From NCBI GenBank assembly GCA_000708835.1, contig DF237003.1, positions 1-64,000 on the forward strand: a stretch of DNA of 64,000 nt. The letters are read 5' to 3'. Positions 33,162-46,230 of the stretch are shown here, one piece after another. Source of the DNA: Klebsormidium nitens (Eukaryota > Streptophyta > Klebsormidiophyceae > Klebsormidiales > Klebsormidiaceae). Numbering within the stretch: the first letter of the stretch is position 1; each line of letters starts with the position of its first letter. The notes under the pieces were generated by a model. It was not told the origin of the DNA. It was given only the letters and a program-made list of their open reading frames with translations, and did no database searches. Position numbers and translations under genes: made by a program.

Positions 33162-34862
33162 ATGGGTTTGGCTCAGTTGCAGGGGATAGTGGCGCTCCTT
33201 CTTGCTGCCAGCTGTTTGCTTGCGCCAGCCAAAGCAGCAGTGAACGGACCTTGTAATGTCAGCACAACGAGCGGGTCCTTATATCCTGGGGTCTGCATTG
33301 CAACAACAGATTGCACGGCAAGCGGGGGCACTTTCGCTTCTACCTTCTGCCCCCATGACCCTGAGAACATCAAGTGCTGCTACAAAACAACCTGCCAAGG
33401 GGGGGGACAATGCAAATGGACCACGCAATGCACTACCGGAGCACCCACCCAAGGGAGCTGCCCTGGCCCGGTTAACTTTCAATGCTGCCCCGGAACTGGC
33501 ACTCCCAGTGCTATTCCACCAGCCTCAGGTACGCTTGAAGAGCAGATATAAGGTCAACTTTCTTGCAGAGGTACAGTTAAATGTACTACGTTACTTATAC
33601 TGCTTTCCTTGCAATTTCATGATTATGAGATTCAGCAGCTGATTGACCCGCTACCTAGCGAGAAGCTACATACATGATGGTTCATGGTCTGGTACGTAGT
33701 AGGAGCGTAGTAGGTGCTGGTTCAAATGATTCAAGACGCACTGTGAAAGTCAGAGATCCTATCAACCATGACGTGACCTGACTGTGTGGTTGCCACTGCT
33801 CGAAGCTTCATATTGAAGGCACGTTGAAGTGATACAGAAACCAACGTCAAGGGCTTTTTGAGGCATGCCCCAGCTTCTCTCGCTTCTGCGAGCCCACCAG
33901 CTCGAAAGGTCGAGGCCTGCAAACTCCCCTCTTCTGAGCTCCATTCTTGGTCATGTCTTGCTGCAGGCACTCCGGTCCGCAAAGGCAAGATTACTGTCTA
34001 CTGGGGCCAGAGCGGCAACGAGCCCTCCCTGGCTGCCACGTGTCAGAGCGGCAACTACGACAACGTCATCATCTCCTTTCTCAACGTCTTCGGGTCTGGC
34101 CGCACCCCAGCGCTGAACCTTGCAGGCCACTGCGACCCCCGCATCAACGGCTGTCTGAAACAGGCCTCTCAAATAACCACGTGCCAGCAGTTGGGCGTTC
34201 GGGTGCTTCTATCCATTGGCGGCGGCCTGGGCGACTATTCACTCGCGTCGAACGAGGATGGGCAGAGCGTCGCACGCTACCTTTGGAACACGTACCTAGG
34301 GGGCAGCAGTAGCGCGCGACCACTGGGGGCTGCCAAGCTGGATGGGATCGACCTCGACATTGAGAGTAGATCGGGGGGGAATTCGCAGACGGGTTACGCC
34401 GCGCTTGTGAGGCAGCTGCGCACCCTCATGAACGGCGACTCCTCCAAGCGCTATTACATCACAGGCGCCCCCCAATGTATTAAGCCCGACTATTTCCTTG
34501 GCCCTAAGGAAGGGACCGCCCTGGGTGAAGCTGCCGGGTCTTTTGATTGGCTGAACGTGCAGTTCTACAGCAACAATTGCGGCTACGGCTATAGCGGGGG
34601 CGGTACGGCCGCTGTCCTCAGGTCCTGGAACGACTGGTCCAGCTGGATGGCAAGCGCAAACCCTGCGATGCGCCTCTATCTGGGCATTCGCGCAAGTTCC
34701 GGATCGAAGGATTACATGGATCCGGCAACGCTGGCAGGCCTCCTGCCACTGCTGCAGAAGTCGAGCAACTACGGGGGAGTCATGCTGTGGGACGTGCTTA
34801 GTGACAACAGGAATGTCATCAACGGGAAGCCATTCAGCGCCAACATTCGTGGTTTGGTTTAG
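33162..34862 (+). CDS. Secreted class III (GH18) chitinase with an N-terminal cysteine-rich module
   Basis: Exons 33162-33528 and 33967-34862 join in phase 1 and give 420 residues. Residues 1-26 are a signal peptide. Residues about 30-112 hold a module of two Cys-rich repeats ending in CC pairs (IKCCYK, FQCCPG), similar to modules I know from fungal secreted hydrolases. A short Pro/Ser linker leads to a GH18 barrel resembling hevamine (KITVYWGQSGNE, LLSIGGG). The catalytic motif DGIDLDIE, encoded at 34341-34364, keeps all three acidic residues and the proton donor Glu. The enzyme should cleave chitin outside the cell, for defence against fungi or for using fungal walls. The start Met opens the signal peptide and the stop is TAG at 34860. 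The N-terminal module may bind carbohydrate; that is inference. Confidence 0.9.
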
Positions 34863-37800
34863 GATCGCAGCGAATGTTGGCGCAAACCGGCTTTGACAGT
34901 GTAGGAGGGTCGGAGCTGAGGATATGGGACTTGCCTGATTCTAGGGAAGTCGAATTGCTATCATGTAAGCGAGTAGAGGGGCCCACAATGTGCAAACATT
35001 GCGAAACATGTGTTAAATCAGATTGGGAAGGGATAGCTTGCATCAGGAGCAGATCTGAAGTTTGTCCAAGTCTCGTAGCAATGACTGTGCCACTCATTCT
35101 TCCACATGTAGTACCTTATATGTGTGATGCGAAATTGCGAGAGACTAATTTGAACATCCCTGATATAAAGCATTGACTCAAATGGCAATCGTGTTTGAGC
35201 TGGAAATCCGCTCAAGTTTCAAGAGTGATAGACCCAATGTTCGTAAAGCTTACTGACGCAAGCATGCTCACGGTACGTGAATTCATCGGGCCATTCAAGT
35301 GTGCGTTTTGACTCCTCTTTGCGTGCTTGGTAGACACTTCGGTTGTCGTGATGCTATGGATTGCGTCAAGATGTGCCGTTGCATTCGCAGGTCTAAGCCC
35401 ACGGGCTGAGCAATTTTTAGCAACCCCGTTTTGCAATGTTACCCTCAAATGTATCAGTGGTCACTACTTCTTTACATGGGTCAGAAGGTGACGCTTGGCC
35501 CTTCAACAACACACATTTTCGTTGATTGGAAGGAGGTCGAAACATAACAAGCAGACGGAAAGTATTCCAGGCCAAGGAGCAAGAGCAATGGGAATGTGAA
35601 TTCGGGAATGCAGCCCAATACCCAAGTCACCGTGAGCGTACATGGGTGACCTGAAGGTCTGCCTTTGCAAAAAGCGATTGACAGCATGAGGAGTAAGAAG
35701 CAAAGTGGGACTGTCAATGGCTTCTTCGTGAAGGGCCTCCAGACATCTTATACAGGATGAAAGCTACGAAAGGTCCTGGATCAGTAGGGATTTTAGGGGC
35801 GCAGCAGTATGCTTTGGAGTCCGCTTAAGAGTCAAACGCTGCCCTCAGCGCTGACATTGAGCAATCCGTTCCCGGTCCGTTGAGAGGCCCAAGAGTAACT
35901 CTTGGGAGGCCTGCACCTGGTGTTTCCGTATGGTCCTTCAAATGTTAAGACACTCATTTGAAGTAATTTCGTGACTGATTCGAGTCCCGAACCTTTTCGA
36001 CCACTCTCGTGACGGATTGGCGGAGGCTCAAGGTCCGTTGTTCTGCTGCTTAAGAACAAGGGCCCCCGGTCAGTTTCAGCAGTTCGACCGCCTGGCTTTC
36101 CCGCTCGCCCTGCAGCCCCACTTCTGTCTTTCTCTGCACGTCTACTGAGCACACGTCGGCCCTTTTGGAACATTGAAGAACCGTCCCGGCCCGCGGACAA
36201 ACTGTTCCACTTCCTGTCGCGCTCCACAGTATCCAGAGGTTCTACTGGCGTATTAGAGCTCCGTTTCCAACGCGCTACACTACCGGACGTACGAAGCATA
36301 CTGGCCTGTTGGAGACCGCTTGCTTCGGCTGTTAGCTAGGTGCCCGGTAGGTGGCGGACGCTCCCGTAATCTGTTCCGGCGTGCCCCAATCAGGCCGTCT
36401 CTTTGGCAGCGGCCCACCTTCTACCACTTGTGCGTGCGCCTGCGAGCCCTGTATTTTGTCGCCGCGCTCCGAAGCAAGGATGCTCCGCTCCAGAGCGCCA
36501 CTGTTCCTGCCACGCGACGGTACCGTTCTACGACTTCAGGTCCGGATCCCCGACTGCTCTCTTCTCTGGGCAGCCCGTTCCGCTACTCTTGCCCGTTCCA
36601 AGGTTGTGCCGAGGCCTCAAGATTCTGCTTCCGTTCTGTGAATGCGAGCGCGGGCGCGAGAAAGCCATTGCAGCATCCCGCTTTGCAATCAAGCCGTTCG
36701 GGTGGCCTAGCGTCTTGGACGTCTCTTCTTTCGAGTGTGTTACCGAAGGCAACATTGCGGAAGCGGCAAGGCAGCAGCGCGTCCGGTTCTTGCGTTCCAC
36801 TTTCTTGCGCCTCAGCTACCTTCCCTGGCTACGACCCCGCTCTGCGGGCGCGCGCACGGGACCAGTTCCGCTGCAGCGGGGTTTGACTCCGCTGCTTCTC
36901 ACACCCCATCCGGTGCGTGGGTCGCCATTCCGGCCCCGTTTCGTAGCACCACTGTGCGGCCAACTGATTCCGCTCCTGGGCGCGAAACGTTCCGTTCCGC
37001 TCACTGCTGCGCGTTCGGTCTGACTCTCTACCGCGGTCTAGATCAGCGGCGCGCCGTTGAGTCGCCCAGCCCCTCTGTTCCGTTCTTCTCGCCCGTGCTG
37101 AAGCCACTTCCTGGTGAATCTTGCACCGGGCTTTTTTCGCTGCCACGCGCCCCGTTCCGTTCCCCCCCTGTTGCGCCGCAGTTGTTTGGGCCTATTCATC
37201 TGCAAACAAGCTACCGGACTCGACGTTAAGAACGCTCTGCAGGCAGGGACGTTAGAATTCGGTCGCCGTGAGTCTCTATATTGCTGAGCTTCTCTCGAAC
37301 TTTCCCAGCAGAAACGGACTTGCGAGGTTGACCATTTAACTCTGCTAAGCTTCATCAGAAAGAGGGCTATCGCCTCGCTCAAACCTAGGCTTGCCAAAAT
37401 CTCGCGATGCTGACACCCAGGAGCTGCTCAAAGGACGCCAGTCGAATGTCGAGCGGCTTCCGTCACCTATTAGTCTGGGTACCAGGAGCAACAGATGGTC
37501 ATGGAATGGTGCTTCCTGCCCTCGAGGGTAGTTAGCTCGGCTAACCATTTCAAGATGAGATTGGTTTGCGGGTACTAATCAAGCTCTCGACAGTGTTAGC
37601 GTCGCTAACGTTAACCATGCTACAAACATTCTGACGTTGAACACGCTGGGCACGAGCATGAGCGTACGTAGTTACCCACCACGTTTGCGGAACGTTCCAC
37701 GTTCCACGTTGTGCACGTTCCAACATACTCGTGCTGTTGTCGAGAACATCTTGGCTCCGGATGGCCACAGTGAACGCCTAGATCCAAAGTATGAACCCGT

Positions 37801-40800
37801 ATTGAGCAGGTCCGACGACGGACTTTGTGCGAACCGAGTCGAGCTTGTGTAAGCGCCTATTGTCGACACTGGATGAGGTGCCGCCAAGAGCGAACGCGTC
37901 CCCGCCATCGTCTGATGCCTGAAAAGCAGCGCAAAAAGTATAGTCAGCGCTTCTTCAGAACCAAAGAAAGGACAGAGGCCAATCAAAAGCACGAAGTTCG
38001 AAGGAAGCCAGGAATTCTCACGGGCGAATGGTAAGTCTGGCGCTCGTCATTCTGTATGCTTCTGTACCAGCTTCTGCGGCCGGGCCCCGAATTACTTTGG
38101 CAAAGAATCAAAGCGCCCCAGAATCCCACATTCCAACCAGATCAGGTCTTCGCCCCTTTCGAGGCTGCAGACAAGTGACTTCAGGCCTTCCCTCAGGTTG
38201 CCATCCAGAAGTGGAGGTCGTTGCTTCCGAGAAAAAGTCTGGGGTATCCTCCTAAGTTTCAATATATCGGGAAATGTCTTGCAGTTGCCCGAATCAAATT
38301 TAAGCTGCTCTCTAGGGACGTCATAGATGACGAAGCATGATCAAATACCTCGCAAACGCTTGGCTGTGCACTTCGACAAAAAAAGACCGTGAACACATCA
38401 GTACTGAAAACTTTGTCTCCTAATCAGAAAACGTATTTGACTGTCCGCACCTGTCCGAAGCGGTTGAGGTTGCAGTCGGGTGACGTCAGTGTTGACGTCT
38501 GGTAGTCGTCATCGGCCCCCTCGACGTACTCGCGGTGGTACAGCCCCTCGAGCATGCCCATCGCCGACAGCGCCCGGGGCGTACATCTGGCCCAGAAACT
38601 GAAGGCGTCCAAAACGAAAACGGGTTAGAAGCGCGGGTAGCATTTGAGGAAGCCTAGAAAGGTGGGTTGACCGGTCGGTTGACAAAGAACAACTAAACTT
38701 GGGCGGGCCTTTCATCTAAACCGAAGTGAGGAGTCTCAAGAAAAAATGCAAACAAAGTGTGAAACGAGTAGGTTTAGATTTCAAGCTTTCCGATTCGCCC
38801 ACCGGTTGCGGACGTCTGATCAGATGCGGATCGCCGTACGTTTGCCGTACCTTGTCTGAGCAGTACGCCTTTGCTACGCAACGTCGAAGAAATGGTTTGT
38901 GCCACGTGTACGTTTCTGAACATGGCGGGGGCGCATGTCGGATGTGCGGGGCGAACTTAGGGGTAGGCGAGGGGGCGGCAACCGGAGCGGACGCTGACGT
39001 CACGGTTGGACTTTCTGAATCCAAGGACCCACAAGCGATCGGGGTTGGTGACGCAGGTTCGGGTGCCGCTAAAGTGGAGGCTTCGCGAATGTATCGGGAG
39101 AGGGCCGCGAAACGATCGGTTCTGTGAAAAAGCGGTTGTCGAAAATCTGGGGAGGCGAGTGAGGGTGGGGGGCCTTAACCAGGGTCATGCACTTACTCAG
39201 GGTTGGACCAAGTGCATCCTTCTCTCCCTCAGTGGTGCGGGTTCCGACCGGGGATTAGGCGCCTCCATTCTGGGGGGGGAAACGGAAGGGCGCTTTAACA
39301 GATCGGAGTGAAGAGAAGGCAGAGGATGGGTTGGGTATGAGGGCACCAGAGAAGGAAGAGTCTGTGTGGACCGATCCGTATGTCCGGCTGGGGTTGGATC
39401 CGGACGAAGCAATCGACGTGGTCGGGTCTTGGCGGGACTGGTCCGCCGTCGAAGAGCGCCCGGCGAGCGAGCCAGCGAGAGCGGAATCCGCTCAGCGCAA
39501 TGCGGGACGGAAACCGTTTGCAGGGTGCAGAGAACGGAGGTCCGAACCTGTAGTCAGCTATTTGGATTCTACCGCGATTTTGCTGGCTATTTTGTTCATG
39601 TTTGAACAAAACGAAGCGGCCACCTCTGAACTCCGTACGCATCAAAAGCAGGTGGGATCAGATGAAAGGCGCTTCAAGCCTTGTTCATTATGCCAATCGC
39701 TGGGTTTCAGTGGGCAGCTTCGAGGGCGGCCAAGTAACGAGTTGTGACCTCTTTCTGTAGGTAAGGAGACCACTGGGCGGATTGAAGGGGAGTAGTAACA
39801 CAGGCTCGGGTAGGAAGCGCCCTTGGAAGGATAAGGAGCATGATGCCAAAGCGGGGGGTCAGGAAAAAGGAGCAAGGTAATAAGACTCGCGGCACAAGGC
39901 AGTGGTTGAGTTATGAGCAGAGTCAGGAATCTTGCAGTATACGAGGAAAGAGAAGATTTAAATGGTAAAAGCCTCTGCCGGACATTCAGTCAAGGAACTG
40001 ATTGGATCGTAATCAGAGTTTTTTCCATGATAGTGTATCCGTTATTCGCCCCAGATCAAATTTCTTGCTTTGTTCCGGACGTTGATTCTATGTGATTGAT
40101 CATCATGCTTCGAAGTGCAAAGCTCGTGCAGAAGGGCTTCGTTAAGAGATCGTGACTGATCTGAAGGGCGTCCGTGCTACGGAAGCCGACAACCTGTGAT
40201 TGAATGAAGCTCACAGCTTATCCGACATGTCACACGCTGATAGTGAGATCAGCCGACCGTACGTTTACTTTGATATGTTTCTCTTCGTTTGCCCGAGAAA
40301 TAGCCTCGGTCAAAGATCCTGCATCAGAGAGTCCGAACCGAATTTCTCGCGGCCTCTGGACACAAATGTCGGAGGGAAAAGCCGTTACGCGCGCGTCCGG
40401 GTGGTCTGCCTTTGCCATTCTGGGTTCCAGTCTCTTTCGGCAAGAAGTTCTGCTTCCGCCCAGCAACGGTGCATCCCACTTATCAGGTTCTCAGACGAGG
40501 CTTCCGCCCGGCTTCCGTTTAGCGCGCGTCTGAGCGTTCCGCTTCCGCCCATTCTCGGATCCGGCCGATCTCGTCAAGCAGCCTCGCTTCCGGCGCTGCC
40601 CAGCGTTTTGCTGCCATCCGCATGCGTACCTCAGCTGACGTGGGGCTGACGGCGTCGGATTAGCCTGCCCCAAGTCGTGGCGTTCAAATGAGCGAAGCAC
40701 CCGGCCGATGACCCGAGGGCATTGCTGCCGGTGTCAAGCGTAGTGCTGACGATGTCTCCGGGGAACCGGGCCTGAATTCTGAATACGGACTTCTTGTTGA

Positions 40801-43800
40801 TGAAGTCGCCCCGTTCGAAGTGGAAGAAATTGACGCGGAGATCGATCCACTGGCGTCAGCATCCTTCGAATCAAAAGCTGCAGTTACGCACGAGCTGTTG
40901 GCTCGGTTGAAAGTTCGCTCTCACGCCCCGTTCGACAAAGGCGATTCGTCTATCGGGTTTGAGCTGTGCTGGACGATGTGGCCGGTTTGACGTATGACGT
41001 CAGCCCCGAGCAAGTATTGGCGGATAAGGCCTTTTTAGGCCTTTTTTAGCTTCGATCTCTGAGCAGGTCGTCCTGACTACCAGCAGCTTTTTGCTGGCAG
41101 TTTCAAAAATCGGCTGCCCGCTTGGGTGGAGCTACTAAGGTCATCCCTGCCAGTCGTCTCAGACGGTCCTCAAGTGGTTGCGGGAAGCCGTCAAGCCTGT
41201 GTTTGAATGGACGCGGAATACTGACAAGGCGAAATGGAGGGGTCCGAGCGCTGCTTACGTTTACGGTTCCTCAAACCCGAATCGAAAGCTAACTTCAAGG
41301 CGATCTGCCCCACGAAATAGAGTTCCAAAACCACCTCTCAGTGCAGATCAGGCACGTCCCCTTTGCTATCGACACGACGCTTCAAAACGTGCAGTCTGGC
41401 GCAGGGGGGAAGGGGGAGGTTGAAATTTTAGGGGGGCAGAAGGGAACGCCGAGCAAGACAGCTCCGGGGGGTCGGTCCGAGGTCGGATAAAGCCCGGGAA
41501 AGGTGGAGGGACGACGTCGTCCCTCACAGGGTTTTCTGGCCGTTAATCATAGTCGGTTACGCTGGTTCGAAGCTGGTTAACTGTCCAATTATGACCAGAC
41601 TCGAGCAGTAGCCAGGTTTTAACATGGCCATAACGGGGTTATTGGTCAGAGAACCAGGCTAAAATTTGGTTATCAAACCTGCTTAGCAGCCAAACCTTCC
41701 TGTCGACGAACCGGGGTGCAAGAGAATGGTCGATGGATGCGGTCAGCGACAGTGCTGCCGCACAAAGGGTGAGTCTCGGCGAGCGGCCGAAGGCTCACTG
41801 TGGGCTGGGAGGTTTGCTCTGAGTCCTCCACACCTGAACCCAGATAGTCAAAGACGCCGGGTTGACGGCTGAGGATGCCGGCAGTCCGGCGGGGGTCCCA
41901 CTCAGCGGAATGAGCGGCGGAATCAGCGGAATGGGCTGAGCGGCTCAGGCGGCTCTGCGGAACGACACAGACCTCGTCTACGAAGGGTGGTTATCTGAGA
42001 GGCGTCCCGGTTCGCCAGCGACCACGTGGCTTCACGGGCCAGGAGCTTGGGGGCCGCTCGACAGAGAAACGAGAGCGGGCCCCGTCGGACTTACTCAGCC
42101 AGGGAACGTTACGGCGGAGTGGGGGCGGAATTAATGACGGAAGATCACGGCGGAATGACGCGAGATCACTCACGTCGAAACGACGGAGACCGCGGATCCG
42201 CAGGGCGCTTCGTGAGCGCTGACGGTCCCCCGACGCGCTCTCTTTGATTGTAGAAAGTGAGCGGCCGGAAGCAGTTGCCGGGCCGCATTTCGGACCCAGT
42301 CCGGGAGCTGGCCCGCCGAGGTTGAGGGCCCGGTGGACGCTTCCGGGCTGGGCTTCCGGCGGAATGAAGCGGCGCCGAGGTAGATGTTCTCCGGGCAGGT
42401 GCGGAAGGGGCGCGACAGGTCTGGTGCAAGTTGTGCGGGAGGTTAGTTTTCGGGTCGGGGCAGCATTGTCAGACTGCTACGTGGCACGAGCTGTACCGGA
42501 ATGAGGGGGCTTGCGCGCGCGGGCGTCACTGTGAGAAATCCTTTTGTCCGGACTAGATCTGATTCTAGTCTGGACGGCTTTTCGATCCCCGTCCGGAACG
42601 AGTCTGAATGCGTCGGACGCCGTTCAGCCAGTCTGAAATCATCCGGAAACGGTCCGGACGACATCTGATTCCAGTCTGAACTGCTTGCAACTTCAAACCA
42701 GGACCTTTGACAGCCCCAAAGCCTAGAGACACGTTTATGAGGCTCATTCTCACGGTTGCTCTAATCTGCTCTGTGCCGGCTGCAGCCCGCGCCTAGAGTC
42801 GGCAGTGACGCACATCGGGCGGACAAGTACAGAAAGCGATGATCGCATCGCTTGGGTTACACTGCTGTCCGCAAAGCGTCAGCGTCGTGTGCGCTAGGCC
42901 GGCCCGCCGCGGTGGGAGTCTCGGTTCTGACGAAGAAGCGTTGTGATTTAAAATTCATTTGCACTCAAGTCACGTATATTTCATTCAAACGCCGCTAGGG
43001 GCGATCTCACGAGCCGTGGCTTCAGTTTGTACAAGGCTACGAATGGAGCTATGGGGACGTCATCAGATTCGATCCATCGGGACAACGTACTGTACAATTG
43101 CGCCCCGTGCGGAGTGAAGCCCAGAAGCCCACCCTCGGTGCATAAACATCCACACTGCGTGCGTGGGACTCGAGGGTGTACGTACGAAAGCGCTCGGAAA
43201 ACTCTCGAAACTCATTGGACGAAATCAACTTAAGAATCAAAGATTATCGTTTATCGATGTCGAACCAAATCGAACAGTTCAGCATGGGTAATAACCAAGT
43301 GATTCTGTACGAAAAGTTTGTCCCGATGTGTATAGAGCTGAGACTCTACTTCCAGTACATGATGCTGGTTGTTCAATTTGTTGTGGTCTACTGGCTTAAT
43401 GACTGCTCCGAACTCTTGACTGGTCTTGACTAGAAAAGCAATCAAGTTCTAGCGCGTACCAAAAGCACATGCCAGGCCAAGCGAACTCGTAGAACGAAGC
43501 CTGTACAACAGTCATCGATCAGCCTTAACCTAAATATTAGCTACTGAAGATGAAGGACCACCTGGTGTTAGTAAACTAGTATAACTTTGACGTGGCGTTG
43601 AAGCGGCTTCTTGTGACGTCCGGAGCCGTCCCCCTTTGTGCCCATAAACGGCACTCTCCATTATTACAGCTCAGGCCCAATTCGATATTATAGCATTGGT
43701 TGTCACAAACTCCGCAATTATTGTTGTCGAACAAAGTGTCAGCGCGGGATTGCAAGGAGCCGCCGGCTCGTTAGGGCCAGCCTCGGAGTCGCCCCCGAAG

Positions 43801-44459
43801 TGACGTTGAACGGCGTGTGCGCCGTGACGTCAGCGTTTGCCTGCAACGCACGTTGTAAGACTGATCAGGACTTCGTCCATTCCGGAGATTCGTACGCCGG
43901 CCATTTCTCCATGCCAGTACAGGGTTGCTTTGCCTTCTGAAGTTATACAAGCAATCAAACGCTGCCACACTCAAGCGGGACAGTCCCATGTGTTTGAAAC
44001 AGACTCTGACGAGAGCTTGCGGTCCTCTCATCGAACGGGTGGCCCTCCAGACAAGGTTCTGAACATATTGAAAGAATTGCTCCATTATCATCAGCAGTCA
44101 AATCGGCTGCTTCGACTTTGATGGTAGAGCTGAGCACTAAGACTCAACCCGGTCGATCCGCGGCAGGCAGTACCGTGGCCCCCACAGAACGGTTCGATCC
44201 AACTCCCGGCACAGCGGAGAACCACACCTAACCAAGCCGGGTTCATCATGGTTAAAGTTCTACCAGACCAGACCGGTTGACAGCTGGCTGAACCAAACCC
44301 GTTAACCGGTTTGGTTCGGGCAAAACCTTCCTGTGTTTGCTCCCCGCATCACCGGGTATCAAATTTACAGCTGGACGTAGTCAAGAGCATGCGTGGCAGA
44401 AATCAGGCGTTTGAAACGAACCGTACGGTTCCGCTAGGCTAAGCTTAAACATACAATGG
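34863..44459. other. Gene-poor stretch, probably decayed repeats
   Basis: Many overlapping frames occur on both strands (for example 36320-37230), but none shows a domain, splice pattern or conserved motif I recognise. GC-rich blocks rich in TTCCGC (36360-37200, 40420-40570) and GCGGAA (41900-42370) alternate with AT-richer DNA, as expected of old mobile elements. Weakly coding-like fragments lie at 40712-40990 (+) and about 38424-38612 (-). Short hairpins occur at 35888-35906, 37531-37545, 37595-37609 and 44290-44317. Confidence 0.5.
40712..40990 (+). other. Coding-like open fragment, function unknown
   Basis: The frame is open for 92 codons from a TGA at 40709 to a TGA at 40988 and has an acidic, protein-like composition (Glu/Asp/Ala/Leu) unlike nearby Arg/Ser/Pro-rich chance frames. 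There is no ATG near its start, so it would be an internal exon or a remnant of a mobile element. No family was recognised. Confidence 0.25.
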
Positions 44460-46230
44460 GTACATGTTTTACAATGAACCGCCGTCGGTTCTAAGTGCGC
44501 GCGTTCCTCGTCCGACAGCACACCGAGGCCTCTCGCCCAGAGCTTGCGCATATTGGACATCGCATCGAATCGCCCGACCGAGCAGCCCCCGCAAACCACT
44601 TCTCCGCAAATTCCACATCCTGGCCCACACCCGTGCCCGCTCCGTAGCAGACGCCCAGGCTGTTCTGCGCCCGCGCTGATCCCCCTTTGGCGGCCTTTCG
44701 ATACCACTCAGTTGCCTTCTTTTCGTCCTTGCTCACACCCGCACCTCGCTCGTGGCAGACGCCGAGATTGAACTGCGCGCCCGCGTGCCCCTGCTCTGCG
44801 GCTCGCCGGAACCACTCCGCTCCGCGAGCCGCATCCTACGCCGCACATCTTTGCCGCGAACGTAACACAACCCCATGTCATACTGTGCGACCGCCTCCCC
44901 CTTCTCAGCGGCCTTCCAAAACCACACCATCGCCATCGCCTCGCGTCCTTTTCCACGACCCCGTTCTTGTACCATTTGCACACCTTCTTGCACGGGGCTT
45001 GCACGCAGATGCGTGTTCCAGTCGGGCGGAATTTCTGTACCATTTCAACGCCAGTTCGTTGTCCTGTCGAACGCCCACGCCTCGCTCGTAACACGCGCCG
45101 ATCTCGAATAGGGCGTCCTTGTCCCCCTGCTCGGCAGCCTTACAGAAACAGTCCACACCACGCGCAACATCCCGCATCACGCGATCGCCTCGAAGATAGC
45201 AGCGACCCAACTGCACTTGAGCGCCCTCATCCCCCTGCGCCGTGCAGCCTTCCGGTACCATTGGACCGCCTTCCTCGCGTTCTCCGCGACGACGCCCTTC
45301 CGCCTTTGAGCACAGCACCTCCCGCAGGCATTCTGCGCGCAGCTGCATGCTCCTGCTCGGCTGCTTTTCGAATCCACTCCGCTCCAGCTTCACCGCGTCC
45401 CTGTCCACACCGATGCCACCGGTGTAACACAACCGCGAAAAGTAATGCGCGCTCGCTTCCCCTTGTTCGGCAGCCTTTCGGAACCACTCTACTGCCTTCC
45501 CCTCGTCCACGACCACACCACTGCCCCCTCATCGTAGCAGGCTCCCATTCCGGACTGCGCGCCTGCGTGCCCCTGCTCGGCAACCCTTCGAATCAATCTC
45601 GCACCCCGCACAGCGTCCCTCCCCACACCGATGGGGCACCGATGCCTGCGAGATAGTTTTTCCCACGGAGAACTGCGCGTCCGCATCCCCCTGCTCAGCC
45701 TGCGGCCTTCCGGTACCACTCGAGCGCACTTCTCTCGTCCTTCTTCACGCCGATTCTGCTTTCGTAACATTTCCCCAGCTTGGCTTGGGCCCCCGCATGC
45801 CCTTGCGCTGCAGCCACGCTGCAGCCTTTCGGCACCATTCGACGGCCTTCCCCGCGTCTTTGCCCACACTGGTGCCTTCTTCGTAACACGCCCCCACACT
45901 GGCATGCGCGCGCTGCGGCCTTCCGGTACCATTCGATGGCCTTCCTGTGGTTCTTGCCAGCACCCGAAGCGCGCTGTCGCAGCAGGCCCAGGTTGCACTG
46001 TGCTTCCGTGTCTCCCTGCTCAGCTCGCTCTCGAAACTCCTCCCGGCACTGAACGGCAGCCTTAGTGTACCACACGCGCCAGGGCCTTGTCCACGCTCCT
46101 GCCTTGGGTGTATCACACGATCGACAGCTTATATTGCGAATCCCCCTGCTCGGCGACCTTCTGCAATTACTCCATCGAGCCCGGAAAGCTGGAATCGCTG
46201 ACCCCCTGCGCGTCGTGACTCGCATTACTC
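44460..46230 (-). pseudogene. Sel1-like repeat (SLR) protein pseudogene
   Basis: Fragments of roughly ten or more Sel1-type repeats (about 36 residues, consensus AEQGxAxAQxxLGxCYexGxGVxkDxxkAxeWyrKAA) follow each other along the minus strand but jump between all three frames at almost every repeat. Clear pieces lie near 46050-45930, 45800-45700, 45520-45440, 45230-45030, 44930-44870 and 44760-44580. The array ends in a Cys/His-containing stretch near 44550-44400. Intact SLR proteins are alpha-solenoid scaffolds. With this many frameshifts it is most simply a decayed gene; systematic sequencing error is a weaker alternative because neighbouring genes read cleanly. Confidence 0.8.

Noticed and set aside
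36320-37229. Three overlapping plus-strand ORFs of 164-206 codons
   Set aside because: All are Arg/Ser/Pro/Leu-rich, overlap in different frames, and show no motif or splice support. GC-rich repeat DNA explains them.
38716-39747. ORFs on both strands at 38716-39127 and 39331-39747
   Set aside because: No recognisable domains and antisense frames are equally open, so not called as genes.
44967-45656. 229-residue plus-strand ORF rich in Arg/Pro/His
   Set aside because: It is the antisense of the Sel1-repeat pseudogene.
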